Of a stretch of 64,000 nucleotides of DNA, positions 49,400 to 60,750 are shown piece by piece. Source of the DNA: Miscanthus floridulus (Eukaryota; Streptophyta; Magnoliopsida; Poales; Poaceae). The notes under the pieces were generated by a model, which did not search any database, was not told the origin of the DNA, and was given only the letters and a program-made list of their open reading frames with translations. The position numbers and the translations under genes were made by a program. Position 1 is the stretch's first letter. Every line of letters starts with the position of its first letter. The stretch lies in the NCBI RefSeq assembly GCF_019320115.1, contig NC_089598.1:30257069-30321068 (forward strand). Direction: 5' to 3'.

Positions 49400-51370
49400 A
49401 TGATCTTCTCGATGGGATCAACCTTCATCTTCGGTTCATGGATCTACGAGGCAGGCAACGATGGCAAGCTCCAAAGCCATCTCCTCGAAGATTTAGATCA
49501 CCATAAAGACCTTTCTATTTCGGCAACTACGACAGATCATCTCACCGGAAGATTCGCGCAGCTCGTGATGTTCGATCCAACTCAGATTTCGCGACTTTGC
49601 GCATCCAACTCAAACTCAGGCTCCGCATCCGAGATGGAATCTTACCCAAGTTCTTTCGAGAAACCAAGTTCTTTTCTGGTAGGGTTCCAGAACGCAGCTT
49701 CGGCCTATCAAGAATACAACTCGGAGTACACTCAGAATCCATTCAAGAAGTCAGGTCCTTTTCTGTTCGGACTCCACAACATGGCAAAATGTTATCAGGC
49801 ATGGCCCGAAGGATCCCTTGATCCGGTGCTTAGAATGCCACTGAAAGGAGCTCACGAAGGTCTCGTACTAACTATAACATCTCAAGACTGCATCGTCCAC
49901 TGACCAGGTTTTGTTCCTGAGGATAGCAGTACTCAACTAGTCGGCATGACGACAACAGTAATTCTACCCTACCAAGAAGGAGACTCGATCTGTGACCTTA
50001 AAGCCTCTACTAAAGTTATCAATGACCATGACAGTGTGGAAACCGACACCGATAACAGAACAATTCACGCATAAGAAGTATTCATGGCTCGACGTCCTCG
50101 ATCACCATTGGTCTCTCTAGAAGCACCCAACATCAGGTTATCGGATGAATCTGAGTCCAACATATCACCCTTTATCTAGGGGCACAATGGTGAGACTAAG
50201 AATCAGAAGTAAGCCAGAGAAAGAAGAAATAAATTGAAACAAGGATGCCAACGTCGTGCTAGGCAGCGCAAGGAAGCTTGGATCAGATATGAGTCAGATC
50301 TAGCCGAGTACAATAGAAGAAAATCAGAACAAGAAGTCGAAGAAAAACGTGCGGTGAATACACCCTACAATAGGATCCGAGAAGCACTAGAAGAACTCGG
50401 AGCGACATCACTTCCTAGTGAAAAATAGGAACAGCTCTGGGACCTTCTTCGGTCAGTAGCCCTAAGGACGCATGACGAAAGGACCCGCTCAAGACTACCT
50501 ACCAGGTCAACATCTCATAGGAAGGAAGATCAAAATCAAAGGAGGTCCGCTTTCGAGAGACTTGGACCAAGTGGGAGTCACAATAGAGAAAGTAGAAGGG
50601 ACCATAGTCAAAACTACCAAGTCGAACAACCAAGGAAGATTAGAAGCAAAGCACCCATTCAGACATCCCCGTAGAACTACTCTCACCAAAACGACAGTTG
50701 GTAGGAAGGAGGTGCTGAATCATAATACAAAGAAGCCAGAACGCACGATAGATTCCCCAGTTTTGTGAACAAACTTGCTTCAATATGACTACCTCACAAG
50801 TTCAAGCCGTCCAACCACTCTAAATATGATGGCAAGACCGAACCAAGGCAGTGGCTCAGGATTTACTCGTAGTCGATTGAACTAGCCAGAGGAGACAATG
50901 ACATCAAGACCTTGTTCTTTCCCATGGCCCTAGAAACCATGCCCCTCCAATGGTTTGACAAATTAAATCCAGGGTCAATCAGAAATTGAGAGGACTTGCA
51001 AAGAGTTTTCTGTGAAAATTTCACGGGTATCATTACGCACCCCATCACCCACGTAGAATTAAAAGGACTCAAGCAGAAAAGGGGTGAAAGTCTCAGAGAT
51101 TACTATTGATGATTTGGTGAGCTACGTGCTCAAGTACATGACATCATCGAACGAGAAGTAATCAAAGCTTTCTCTCATCAAATTATGGCTAGGTGGCAAT
51201 TTCAAGACTTCTACAAAGAAAATCCAAGAAACAATAAAGAATTCAGACGCACAGTAGAAAAGATGATTACTGCAGAGGAAAAGACACGAGAGAGGGTCCC
51301 AGATAGAAACAACTGAGACAACCCAGAGAAGCAAAATCATCGAAACATCGACAGCTGGCGCGTACAAGTT
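49400..51370 (+). pseudogene. Gag of the non-autonomous Gypsy-like element, many stops
   Basis: An N-terminal open stretch runs to 49903 (MIFSMGSTFIFGSWIYEAGN). A charged region at 50234-50428 follows, then a Retrotrans_gag core around 50800-51290 with KYDGKTEPRQWLRIYS, MALETMPLQWFDKLNPGS and FCENFTGIITHPITHVEL. Multiple in-frame TAG/TGA codons interrupt it, many where Arg, Trp or Gln would be expected. No zinc knuckle or pol follows. Confidence 0.75.
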
Positions 51371-51560
51371 GATAACTGAAGATGAAAAAGAAGTCAACAA
51401 TACATGGCACATCAGCCAACTAAGAAGATTCTATGCATGAAAACAACTCAAGGAAGAATATATATATACAAGCCATAAGAGATCAACGTTCATGATCAAT
51501 AAAGATGGTGTTCCTCGACAACATATGTCTTATTATGGCTTTCCCCCAGTTGTTTTCACT

Positions 51561-51889
51561 GAGCATATCGGATGAGAGCAAAAGAGCTAAAAAGATGCCT
51601 GAGCCCGCCGATGAGGGTAGCTAATAAGCTAACACCCGAACCAAAAAGCAAAATGGCTAAAATTATGCATGAGCATACCAGCTGAGAGCAAAAGAGCTGA
51701 AAAGATGCTTGAGCCCGCCGATGAGGGTAGCTAATAAGCTAACACCTAAACCAAAAAGCAAAATGGCTAAAATTATGTCTAAGCATACCGACCGAGAGCA
51801 AAAGAGCTAAAAAGATGCTTGAGCCCGCCGATGAGGGTAGCTAATAAGCTAACACCCAAACCAAAAAGCAAAATGGCTGAAACAAGCCA
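51561..51889. repeat. Three-copy 110-bp tandem repeat
   Basis: Units start at 51561, 51671 and 51781 and share GAGAGCAAAAGAGCT, GCCCGCCGATGAGGGTAGCT and CCAAAAAGCAAAATGGCT. It lies in the untranslated interior of the gag-only element. Confidence 0.9.
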
Positions 51890-52840
51890 GTTGTCTGACT
51901 ACTCATCACAATTTCCGACTACTTTGGCTGCGGTGACCAACTACTCGACAGCTCATGTCCAAGTACTCGTAAGCTGATGCTCGAGGACTACAACCACTAG
52001 GGTCTCCTGAGCGCAAAATGTCAGGATCGCGCGCTGATTCTACCACACGGCCGTTAATCAAGCTAAGTCATGGTTTAATAATTTTTTCAAATATTCTTTA
52101 ATCATCATATATCTCTGGATATTATCCATATGCCTCCGCAGCTCTACTACAGTTGATTTACCTGGGTCACTGAGGCCTTAATCCGTGAAGCCTACTCGCC
52201 GGAAAGGGAACCATTTTTGAGACCACGTCATCAAATAAGGAACTCACCCACTGCTGGCTGCCTTACTTGGCCACTATTTTGTTGGGTGAGACACACGCCC
52301 CACACTGTCTTACTCGGTTGCTGCTCTAGAAGTCGCCAGGACGTCCGACTACTCGGCCGCGGTGATCGACTACTCGGTTGGGGTGATCAACTACTCGACA
52401 GCTAAGGTCGACCTTGTTGTGGTGATTTGGAAATTCTAAGGTGGGGGTGATACGAGGTCTCCAGTGAGGGGACTACCCACCTAAAGCCTTTTGACGGATT
52501 ATCTAGGTTGCCTTACTTGGATCGGATCATGGTCGAACGAGAAGATTTTGCGTCAACAAGATGAGCACGAATATGAGGATGCACGTGCATATTTATATGT
52601 ACTTTCATTACTCAAGCGAAACAAAGGAAGAGGCATGACATATAGCTACATGCAAGAAGACATCAAGCACGCAAGATAATTATGGAAAGTATTCGGTGGC
52701 GCAACTGTGTTGACTTGTAATGGTATATGGATAGCCTACTGTAGTTCGCGGGTTACTTGGATACACCCTTGAGAATGTCTACAAGATCCTACATATCCTC
52801 AGAAGAGGTTTTTAGTTCTTTGAACAACTCAGATTCAAGA

Positions 52841-53400
52841 CCCTCCAACTTTTTGTTCCAAATAGCAAGAGGCTCGGGGGTAACACTCAGTGAGTGCACT
52901 TTTTCTTCTGAAAAGCGCACATCACTCAGAAGATTTCTTCAAGACAGGAGTTTTCAAACAACATAAGATCAAGAGCCTCCAACTTTTTGTTCCAAATAGC
53001 AAGAGGCTCGGGGGCTACACTCATTAAGTGCACTTTTTTCTTTGAAAAAAGCGCACGTCACCAAGAAGACTTATTCAAGACAGACCACTTCAAGACCTCA
53101 AGACAAAAAGAACCCGGACCAAGCTATATCCGAGTTCTTTTTTGATAAAGAACCTGGGTATGTGCTTGAGAACCCTTCGACGAAGAATCAGAGCAATTTC
53201 AAGACAAGACCCTCCAGCTCCTTGTTCCAAATAGCAAGAGGCTCGGGGGCTACACCCAAATGGATGTACTTTTTCTTCCAAAAAGCGCACATCACTCAGA
53301 AGACTTCTTCAAGACAGGAGTTTTCAAAAACATAAGATTCAAGACCCTCCAGCTCCTTGTTCTAAATAGCAAGAGGCTCAGGGGCTACACCCACTTTTTC
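52841..53400. repeat. Four-copy degenerate repeat ahead of the 3' LTR
   Basis: Units start near 52841, 52975, 53209 and 53345 around TTGTTCCAAATAGCAAGAGG and CTCGGGGGCTACAC, followed by AAAAGCGCACATCACTCAGA. Spacing is about 135 bp with one long unit of about 234 bp. Such arrays between gag and the 3' LTR are common in non-autonomous Gypsy-like elements. Confidence 0.8.
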
Positions 53401-53550
53401 TTCAAAAAAAGCACACACCACTCGAAGATCCCAAGAAGCGCTACATGGTTTCACTCAAGAAAGCACTCGGACGATGCTTGTTCCTGCTCGGCAAGACCTG
53501 AAGGAACAAGACGAAGCTTCCAGAGCTCAACCATGAAGTGCTCAGGGGCT

Positions 53551-53949
53551 TGTCGATGCGGGACCCACAGAATACACCGCAAGGAAGAGAGGAGATCTAG
53601 TTTGATTAGGAGTCCTCCCATATAATCCTAGTAGTAATACTACCCTGTAATCCTACTAGGACTCTACATTATAAACCGACTAGGACTCTAGCCTCCTAAC
53701 TATATAAAGGAGGGCAGGGCTCCTTAGATGGGGAGAGCAGAAGATAAGGTAACACAACACTTTACAATCAATCCAACGCAAAGGCTAACGCCGACTGAAC
53801 ATAGGGCTATTACTCGATCACGGTCAAGGGTCTGAACCAGGATAAATCGACTGTCTCTTGCGTTCACCGTTGAGTTCTGCATACGCTGAAGCCTAAACAA
53901 ACTGCCCCGAGTACCCCTGTGGTAGGCTATCGGTGGTGAAACATCGACA
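53551..53949 (+). repeat. 3' LTR of gag-only element
   Basis: 399 bp from TGTCGATGCGGG to CATCGACA. Uninterrupted partner of the split 5' LTR. Confidence 0.9.
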
Positions 53950-54060
53950 AGGGGCACCGGCCCAATTCTCACTTGGGCGACGAAAAGCCACCGTGTAAGG
54001 GTGGGGGTAGGGGTTCGGAGGTTTTCTCGGCCGGGTGAGAAGGCCCTTCTTCTTATTTGT
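53950..54060 (+). repeat. tRNA-like SINE-type repeat, right half
   Basis: Continuation of 35460-35602 beyond the LTR element, ending in a pyrimidine-rich CCCTTCTTCTT tail. See the left half for the Pol III-like boxes. Confidence 0.35.
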
Positions 54061-54187
54061 AATGCTGCAGGGGCAGTCTTAACCCCCCCCCCGGTCGAGT
54101 TTTTTTAAGAAACCAAGAGGGAGGAGGAAGAAATGAGAGTAGCCTCGGTAAGGGAAACTTGGCCGTGGGTTTTGAATCCATGCTCGG

Positions 54188-54259
54188 CGCCAGAATACAT
54201 GGCTCTGAGGTCGGCGCCATAATCTGTGGCGCCGAGCTCGACGCCATGTATTCTGGCGC
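54188..54259. repeat. GGCGCC-rich inverted repeat (hairpin)
   Basis: GCGCCAGAATACATGGC (54188-54204) and GCCATGTATTCTGGCGC (54243-54259) are perfect 17-bp inverted arms. Between them TCGGCGCC and GGCGCCGA add to the pairing. Related GGCGCC words continue to 54380. Confidence 0.85.
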
Positions 54260-54389
54260 TGAGGTACCGACCACGTCAACGCCACCTAGGATGCCCTGCT
54301 GTGCATGGCCAGGCACCTCAGAGCCAAGATCCGTGGCACCGAGATGTGTTACCTTGGCGCTATGAGTCCTGGCGCTGACCCTCAGGGTC

Positions 54390-55181
54390 CAAAGATGAGT
54401 TTACGTCTCCCAGGGGGCCAAACATAAATTTTCTTCAAAAAAGGACCAAATTGTAAAAAATTGGGCTCCCCTGCCCCTGCCCCCAAGCCCATCGTCGTCA
54501 AGGACATGTGAACTTGTTCCGCTGCTACCCGCCACGGCTTCCTCGGTGGCCATGGCGATGATGCGGATCCAATGAGGGAGACGGTCTGACCACGGATCCA
54601 GCGACCACAAATTCGCTTGACATATAGCAATACTGTTTTTAAGTCAAGTGGGTGGTACATTCAACAGAAACTGTCATGATATATTGATATCTATCATGAT
54701 TTTTAGAAATATTTGTACATGGCTTGATAGCAAATAATTAAGTTAAAAAATTATAGGCAAGGATGATTATAGGAATATCACTTATAGTTATGCAAAAATT
54801 ATAGATTTTCCTTTTTGAGCCTATTTGGTTGACATTGACCTAGCTAGTAAACTATGCGCACTACACTTGAGCGCATGTGAGTCATTTTAGTGTGTAAATG
54901 AGAGCTAGCGACCCATACAAAGACACGACCACATGCATTGCGACTTCTAGGTTAACCTCTTCATGATTACAACTTAATTAACTCATAACACATTACCTTA
55001 ACAATGTCTGCTATAAGAGAATGTTGAACAAAATGCATCCCACAAACAACCATGTATTAAACACTTAAACGGAATGAGAGAAATGGGAAAAATATTCCGG
55101 TAAAGTGTGAATATAATGAGCCATGTAAGAGAACCTACCACCAACCTTTTTCGGAATATGCCATAGCATGTGTTTCCATTA
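54390..55181. other. Intergenic, nothing recognised
   Basis: No conserved reading frame, TIR or LTR seen. AT content rises from 54650 onward. Confidence 0.5.
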
Positions 55182-55321
55182 AGGCCTTGTTTGGATGCAC
55201 ATGTATTCATCTCAATCCATATGTGTTGAAGTGGATTAGAGTAGAATTAAACTAAGTTCCATTCCTATCCACTCCAACACATGTGGATTGAAAATGGATA
55301 CACATGCTTACAAATAAGGCC
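55182..55321. mobile_element. Small MITE with AGGCCTTGTTTGG-type ends
   Basis: The left end AGGCCTTGTTTGGATGCACA and right end CACATGCTTACAAATAAGGC form inverted repeats around a 140-bp near-palindrome containing CACATGTGGATTG and its partner. No coding. Confidence 0.65.
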
Positions 55322-55806
55322 TAAGAGAAAAAACCTACCACCAATCTGAGAGAAAACCCTTCAAGTGATGTTTTCTTCCTTTTTTCTAGTCAAGTTATTT
55401 ATGCGGATATCTAGAATTTAACAATCTTAGTTGCGAGTTAGTTTAGAACAAGCGACACCATTCATGATTCAATATCTTTGACCTTGCAATTGCCAAGTGT
55501 TGTATTTCTTAAGTCATTAGTAATAGGTAGCCAGCCAGGCAAACAAACATCAGCACAAAATAAAGAAGTCAATGATAGTGTACCCAGCTGTTACTATTGA
55601 CTTTGGAGACACAAATCGCTTGGCAAGTTGGTGTTGGCATACCCTTTCGACAACCATTTTAGATCACCCATCTATAGCTAGTAAATTTCTTGGTAATGAC
55701 TTATATACGGACCAGTCCATTTTTAAGGGCCAATGAACTGGCCAGCCCGCGTGTGACTCCGCTCGTCGCGCACGACTCTCCACTCCCCACTCACACACCC
55801 AGCTCT
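55322..55806. other. Intergenic, nothing recognised
   Basis: AT-rich sequence without gene, LTR or TIR that I can identify. Confidence 0.5.
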
Positions 55807-56430
55807 CTCTCTCATCTCTGGCAACTTCCTCCCCAACTCTGGCGAGCAGATCCGGTAGCGGCATGGACTCTTCTCTCCCCCTCTATCTCTTTTTCCCTGG
55901 CAACCTCCTCCCCAACTCTGACGAGCGGATCTGGTGATGGCATGGAGTCTTCACGTGGATCCAGCGGCGGACATGGCGGATCCAGGTGGTGGTCATGGCG
56001 GATCCGACGAGGTATGTCGTCCTCCTCCTCCTGGATCTCCAAGCTAGGGTTTTGGTGACCTCCTCGCCAACTTCGACGAGCGGATGTGGCGACGGCATAA
56101 AATCTTTGGGAGGATCTGACGGCAGCCATGGAGCATCCGATGAGGTATGTCCTCCTCCTTCTCTTGGATCTTTGAGCTAGGGTTCCGGCGACCTCCTCCC
56201 CAACTCCGACGGGCGGATCCGGCGACGGCCATGGTGGATCCGACGAGGTATGTCCTCCTCCTCCTGGATCTCCGAGCTAGGGTTTCGATGACCTCCTTCC
56301 CAACTCCGGCAAGCGGATCTGACGAGGGCATGGAGTCTTCAGGCGGATCTGGCGGCAGACATGGCAGATCCGCGCGAGGTATGTCCTCCTCCTAGATCTC
56401 CGAGCTAGGGTTCCGGTGAGCTCTCCTTCT
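55807..56430 (+). repeat. Tandem array of exon-like units, each with a GAG|GTATGT donor-like site
   Basis: Five to six degenerate units share CTCCTCCCCAACTC.GACGAGCGGATC, ATGGCGGATCCGACGAG, GTATGTCCTCCTCC and GATCTCCGAGCTAGGGTT. GAGGTATGT occurs at about 56009, 56142, 56245 and 56376. No unit encodes a recognisable protein. It could be a repeated 5' UTR/first-exon fragment of a gene. Confidence 0.7.
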
Positions 56431-56984
56431 CATCTTTCCCAACTCCGGCGGGCTTAGAAAGGGAAGTTTTAGGGAGGAAGGCAGGTGGTGGGGATGGCTG
56501 GAGGACGGTTAGGGGCCTTGACGGCAGTGGAGGAGGTCGGACCATGTCGGGGCGGGGGTGTCGCGGCTAGGGCAAACTCCAGCAAGGGGAAAGACAGTCC
56601 CACGTCCGCGGAGCTCTAGCCAAGCCCTACGCACTGCGCGTGGGGCGGGGGCGATGGTGAGGAGGAGCGCGGCCGCCGGCAAGGAGGAAGAAGGGGGAGG
56701 GGTGGAGCACGCGAGGTTGAAGACGGACGCGGTTGTGCGTAGCGGCCGGCCGTATTTAAGAAGTGTCCAAATTTCTTCCTAATGTAAATACTTCCAATTG
56801 CTTTTCCAAATTATATAGAGGTCAATTGCTAGTTCATCCCAATTACTGATTTTATTAAGAGATTATTTTAATCTTTTTTTTGGTTCACCAATTCTTAGTA
56901 GGTTCAATCCTTTCCTAAATTTCGTGATGTTAACCAGACTCCCATGCCAGTTATCAAGGGAATGGCCATTAGGCAACTTAAGAT

Positions 56985-57397
56985 GCTTTTTGTTTTGTTT
57001 CTCCCTCACGCTCATCTTCCAAATCTTGCTGAAGGGAAGGATTATAGTAAAGTACTCGGCAGAGCTCGTTGGGCACCAGGGCCCTAGAGCATGAGATGCA
57101 TGCATTTAAGTGGCCCATCAAACGGCCTGGTATGATGATCGCACGTGTATCCAACAATTTGGCACATTTGTAGGCCCCAAAACTTATACCAAGCCAGAAG
57201 TCCACATGAACGGCCCAAAACAAATTGCAGTCACACCTACAAGACTGGCACTGCAAGAAAACACGCACTGCCTTTGTTCACACACACACACAAAAAAGCT
57301 AACAGCGTCCAATGATCTATCGTGGTGTGGTCAAAAGACGACGAGCCTTAAGTACTCACCAGGACTAAACAAATGTAACTAGCGAGCGGCCATTAGG
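56985..57397. repeat. Diverged direct duplication, block 1
   Basis: Matches 57738-58095 with shared words such as ACCAAGCCAGAAGTCCA, GAACGGCCCAAAACAAA, GGTCAAAAGA and AGTACTCACC. Non-coding as far as I can see. Confidence 0.8.
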
Positions 57398-57737
57398 CAC
57401 CCTAAGTAGGATGTTTTTTAAGCCTAATTAGGATGCTTTTTTAAGCCTAACACTGTTTTCAACAACCGTGACCCAAAATACAAGACTCATTCGTCCTTTA
57501 GGTAGCGTTACATGTAAAAAGTTCAATACTCATTTTTTTTTGTCTTCTTCAACAACACGACCTAAAAGACAACTCTTTCTACAAATGGATCTTCAGGAGA
57601 GAGAATACTCAGATTTAGGTTATGCCTCTCCTGGTACCCAAAATGAGTCTTTTACATAGATACTCTGTTAGAGGCTATAGATATCCTTCTGGAAACCCAT
57701 TTTGGGTTTAGGTATCCCAGCAGGTCTATAGGTAGGA

Positions 57738-58095
57738 TGCTTTTGGTCTTGTTTCTCCCTCGTCTTCCAAACCTGCTGAAGGGCACCTGGGCCAGAGAGA
57801 ATGATATGCATGCACTTCGGGGCCCTGCAAACGGCCTGCTATGATGATAGCACGTATGTATCAAACAATTTGGAACATTTGAAAGCCCAAAAACTTGTAC
57901 CAAGCCAGAAGTCCATAGGAACGGCCCAAAACAAAATGCAGTGACACATACAACACTGGAACCGCAAGGTAACACACACGGGGACCCAAAACCTAACAGC
58001 GGCCAATCATCTACCTGTGCTGTGGTACTGTGGTCAAAAGATGACGAGCCTCAAGTACTCACCTGGACTAAACAATGTAACAAGCGAGCGGCCGG
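57738..58095. repeat. Diverged direct duplication, block 2
   Basis: Partner of 56985-57397, about 750 bp away, with small indels and substitutions. Confidence 0.8.
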
Positions 58096-59496
58096 TACAT
58101 GCCCAGCTGGGCAGCTGGTACGTACTCTGTAGAAGCTTTGCATCGTTACATGTGCCGGGGGTACTATTCTACTATCGGGCTTCCAGAAATTTCCTATAGT
58201 TTTTACCTACCTACCAGGTGCAAAACAACACTCCTCTTTCGGTGTCCCCCCGCGTGTAAAGCCGAGCAGAGAAACTCGTTCGCCAGCGACGCCGACGCTC
58301 TCCGTATTTTTCTGTTTGGTCTCCCAATCGCAGTGACGCCACCACGTACGTTAGGTACCGATGGCGACCGGAACGACAAAACCTATCGAACCCAGCCCAA
58401 CAATCCAATCCGCAACGGGGTCTCGCCTCGCTTGTTGGAGTTGTGGTCGCATGTGTACGGCATCCGTTTCGCAGGCAGGGAGCTCGTGATGTGCGGCGGA
58501 GGGCGCTTCCGCGTGCAGAATAGAGTAATGTCTTGGGGCCGGTCGCGAGGACTAGAACCGGGGCGACGTGGAGGGCGTCTCGCGCTACCCTCCGTCCGTG
58601 GCTGTCGCGGGCGGGCCGCGCTGGCGTAGCCTCACAGGCGGAGGTGGGGCGCCGTAGAAAATTGCCGAGGTGGAGGGCCGGCTTTGATGGATCGTCTGCA
58701 GCTGTTGCAGGTGGGTGAGAGCCCCATGCAGGACGGATGAGATGCGTCTGACTGACAGGATAAGCTGCCCGATCCTGTGCGGGGAACAGTGTAGCACATT
58801 GGCGGCCAGCCGGGCGCAGTGGCATGATTGGCCTCCGGCCTCCGTGACTAGCTTCGTCCATAGCACACACACACAAGCGGTCAAAACGTGGACATGGCCA
58901 TGGCGCCAGCGAATTTATGCGGCACGACGCGAGGATATCAGCTACTATTGCGGGACCTATTCTTGCAGACGTGGCCAGGAGTGCAATTTCTTGAAATCCT
59001 TTCCGCTAGCTTCACCTCTTTAAATCGATAGCGCAGATAAAATTGGCTCAGACTAGATTCATTAAGATAGCCAGACGAAAGAAGCCTTAATGATCCTCAA
59101 CCCTTCCAAGACACGAAGTCACAGATGACAACGTATCAGCCGTACACGCGCAAACCATTTCACTCTCACCGCTCCAGTCAAATTGGCCCCAAGCACCGCA
59201 GCCCACAAAGACTTTCTGAGCCATTTTAGGCGAAAAGTTGGCTGGAACCCCGGGCGCCCGCCAAGAAAAGACGACGCGAGCAGCAGCGGCATGCCATCCA
59301 TCGCGGGACCCGTTTCACACGACGACAACGTACGAGGCCAGCCACACACACACCCGCCTCGCAGCTAAAACGACGGGTGCGATCGCGTCTCTCCGTTCGC
59401 GGTTCGCGCTCGAGCGGGTGGACAGGATGCGAGCCACTCGTTGGGCGCAGATAGGCGTCCTGCAGGCACCGATACTGCGACAGGTTGCGGTGCCTA
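58096..59496. other. GC-rich stretch, no supported gene
   Basis: Long open frames exist on both strands (58099-58629 plus, 58211-58876 minus). They overlap each other in GC-rich DNA and show no recognisable motif, so I do not call a gene. Confidence 0.5.
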
Positions 59497-59634
59497 GCTA
59501 TCCCGTGGTCCTCTCCTCTCTAACCGGAGCCACTACTATCCTAGTCAGGAAAAGGAAAGGGCCCCGAAAGGAAAAAGGTTAGCGCCAGCTCACGAGTCAT
59601 GAGTGGAAGTCACACACGGGGGCGGCGTATGCGG
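59497..59634. repeat. Direct duplication, block 1
   Basis: Begins GCTATCCCGTGGTCCTCTCC and shares GAGTCATGAGTG and AAGTCACACA with the block at 60612-60750. Confidence 0.85.
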
Positions 59635-60130
59635 ACGCTTGTGACTCGCGAGTGCATGAGCAACAAAATCAAAGATCGGCAATACGGCCATATCGAATCA
59701 GAAATGTTTTTTTTCTCTCTCCTGAAAGCGAATCAGAAAATGTTATTGAGTCCTGATTGCAACATAGTAAATAGTAGGTAAAATTTGCCATCGGACACCG
59801 AGAGTTGTGGTCGTCTGCTGACGGACACTTAAAATAGAGTTATTTGCTAGAAAGACGCTACAGCTTGTGCCAATTTTGCCACAGAATACCGCACCCCTTA
59901 TTTTATTCATTTCCACCGGTTGGAGAGAGAGAACATTTCACTATTAACATCCGGTGCCCCTGAACCACATTTGGAATGGACCTGACCTGGACCGGCCCGG
60001 ACCCGACAGTTAGGGTTTATAGCGGGCGTCACTTTTTCCAATCCCACTCCTACCACAGGCGTCCACTCCACTCCTGTGCCCGTCGCGCCGCCATCCACTT
60101 CCAGTTCCCGCCGCACCGCCGTCCACTCAA

Positions 60131-60349
60131 GTGCCCACTGCCGCTGACACCTCCAGCCTCTGCCGCCGTCCTCCATGGGGGGCTAAGGATCTGCAGCAAC
60201 CCCACGACCAGAAGATGAAGTCCCCCCACCAGGAAGAACGCGCAGTGCCCGGGTTCTTTGCCAAGGGTGCTTCAATTCAAATGGATTCCAAAAGGGTTAG
60301 TTTTCTTGAACCCGTAATCATTCGATCTGTATGCCTGCGGATGCGTTAG
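60131..60349 (+). other. Possible short coding fragment, unrecognised
   Basis: A CG-rich leader with the GGGTTT tract typical of grass 5' UTRs precedes a 72-codon frame containing MKSPHQEERAVPGFFAKGAS (internal ATG near 60214). AAAAGG|GTTAGTT near 60296 could be a splice donor. I do not recognise the protein; it might be the first exon of a gene disrupted by the following repeats. Confidence 0.25.
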
Positions 60350-60611
60350 AAAGATTGCGGTTTGAAATCGTTTAGTTTGGATCTCGTGTTTTTTCTTATT
60401 TAGGATTGATCGACGGCCGCATGTAGGGTGGTGATTAGAGTACTTGCCTATGTAGAGCAAAGATCAGACGGGCTCGATGATTATCATGTAACTACTAACT
60501 TCATGCGTGTGGTGGACAAGGATACCACCAATTAAATGGATTTTAATGCTATGCTTGCTAAAGAGATAGTTCATGGGAAGGATCAAGCACTGAAACATTA
60601 CGTTGCGCCTT

Positions 60612-60750
60612 GCTATCCCGTGGTCCTCTCCTCTCTAACCGGAGCCACCTCTATCCTCTAGTCAAAAAAAGGAAAGGCCCCCGAAAGGAAAAACGTAAGC
60701 TAGCTCACGAGTCATGAGTGAAAGTCACACAAAGGGGCGGCATATGCGCC
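60612..60750. repeat. Direct duplication, block 2
   Basis: Partner of 59497-59634, about 1.1 kb away, with a few indels. Confidence 0.85.

Larger units (their letters stand above)
35603..53949 (+). mobile_element. Gag-only LTR retrotransposon (Ty3/Gypsy-like), split by a Sirevirus
   Basis: The 5' LTR is 35603-35860 plus 49195-49335 (258 + 141 = 399 bp). The 3' LTR is 53551-53949 (399 bp). Both begin TGTCGATG; the 3' LTR ends CATCGACA and the 5' LTR ends CATCGATA. A primer-site-like TGGCGCGCCAGGTAGGGG follows at 49338-49355. The interior (49336-53550) has a broken gag and two tandem-repeat zones but no protease, RT or integrase, so it is non-autonomous. Without the nested Sirevirus the element is about 5.0 kb. 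The flanks are G-rich (GGGGG left, AGGGG right), an imperfect 5-bp duplication at best. Confidence 0.85.

Noticed and set aside
58211..58876. 221-codon minus-strand frame and overlapping 176-codon plus frame
   Set aside because: Both lie in GC-rich DNA where long frames are expected by chance. Neither has a motif, promoter or splice evidence I can defend.
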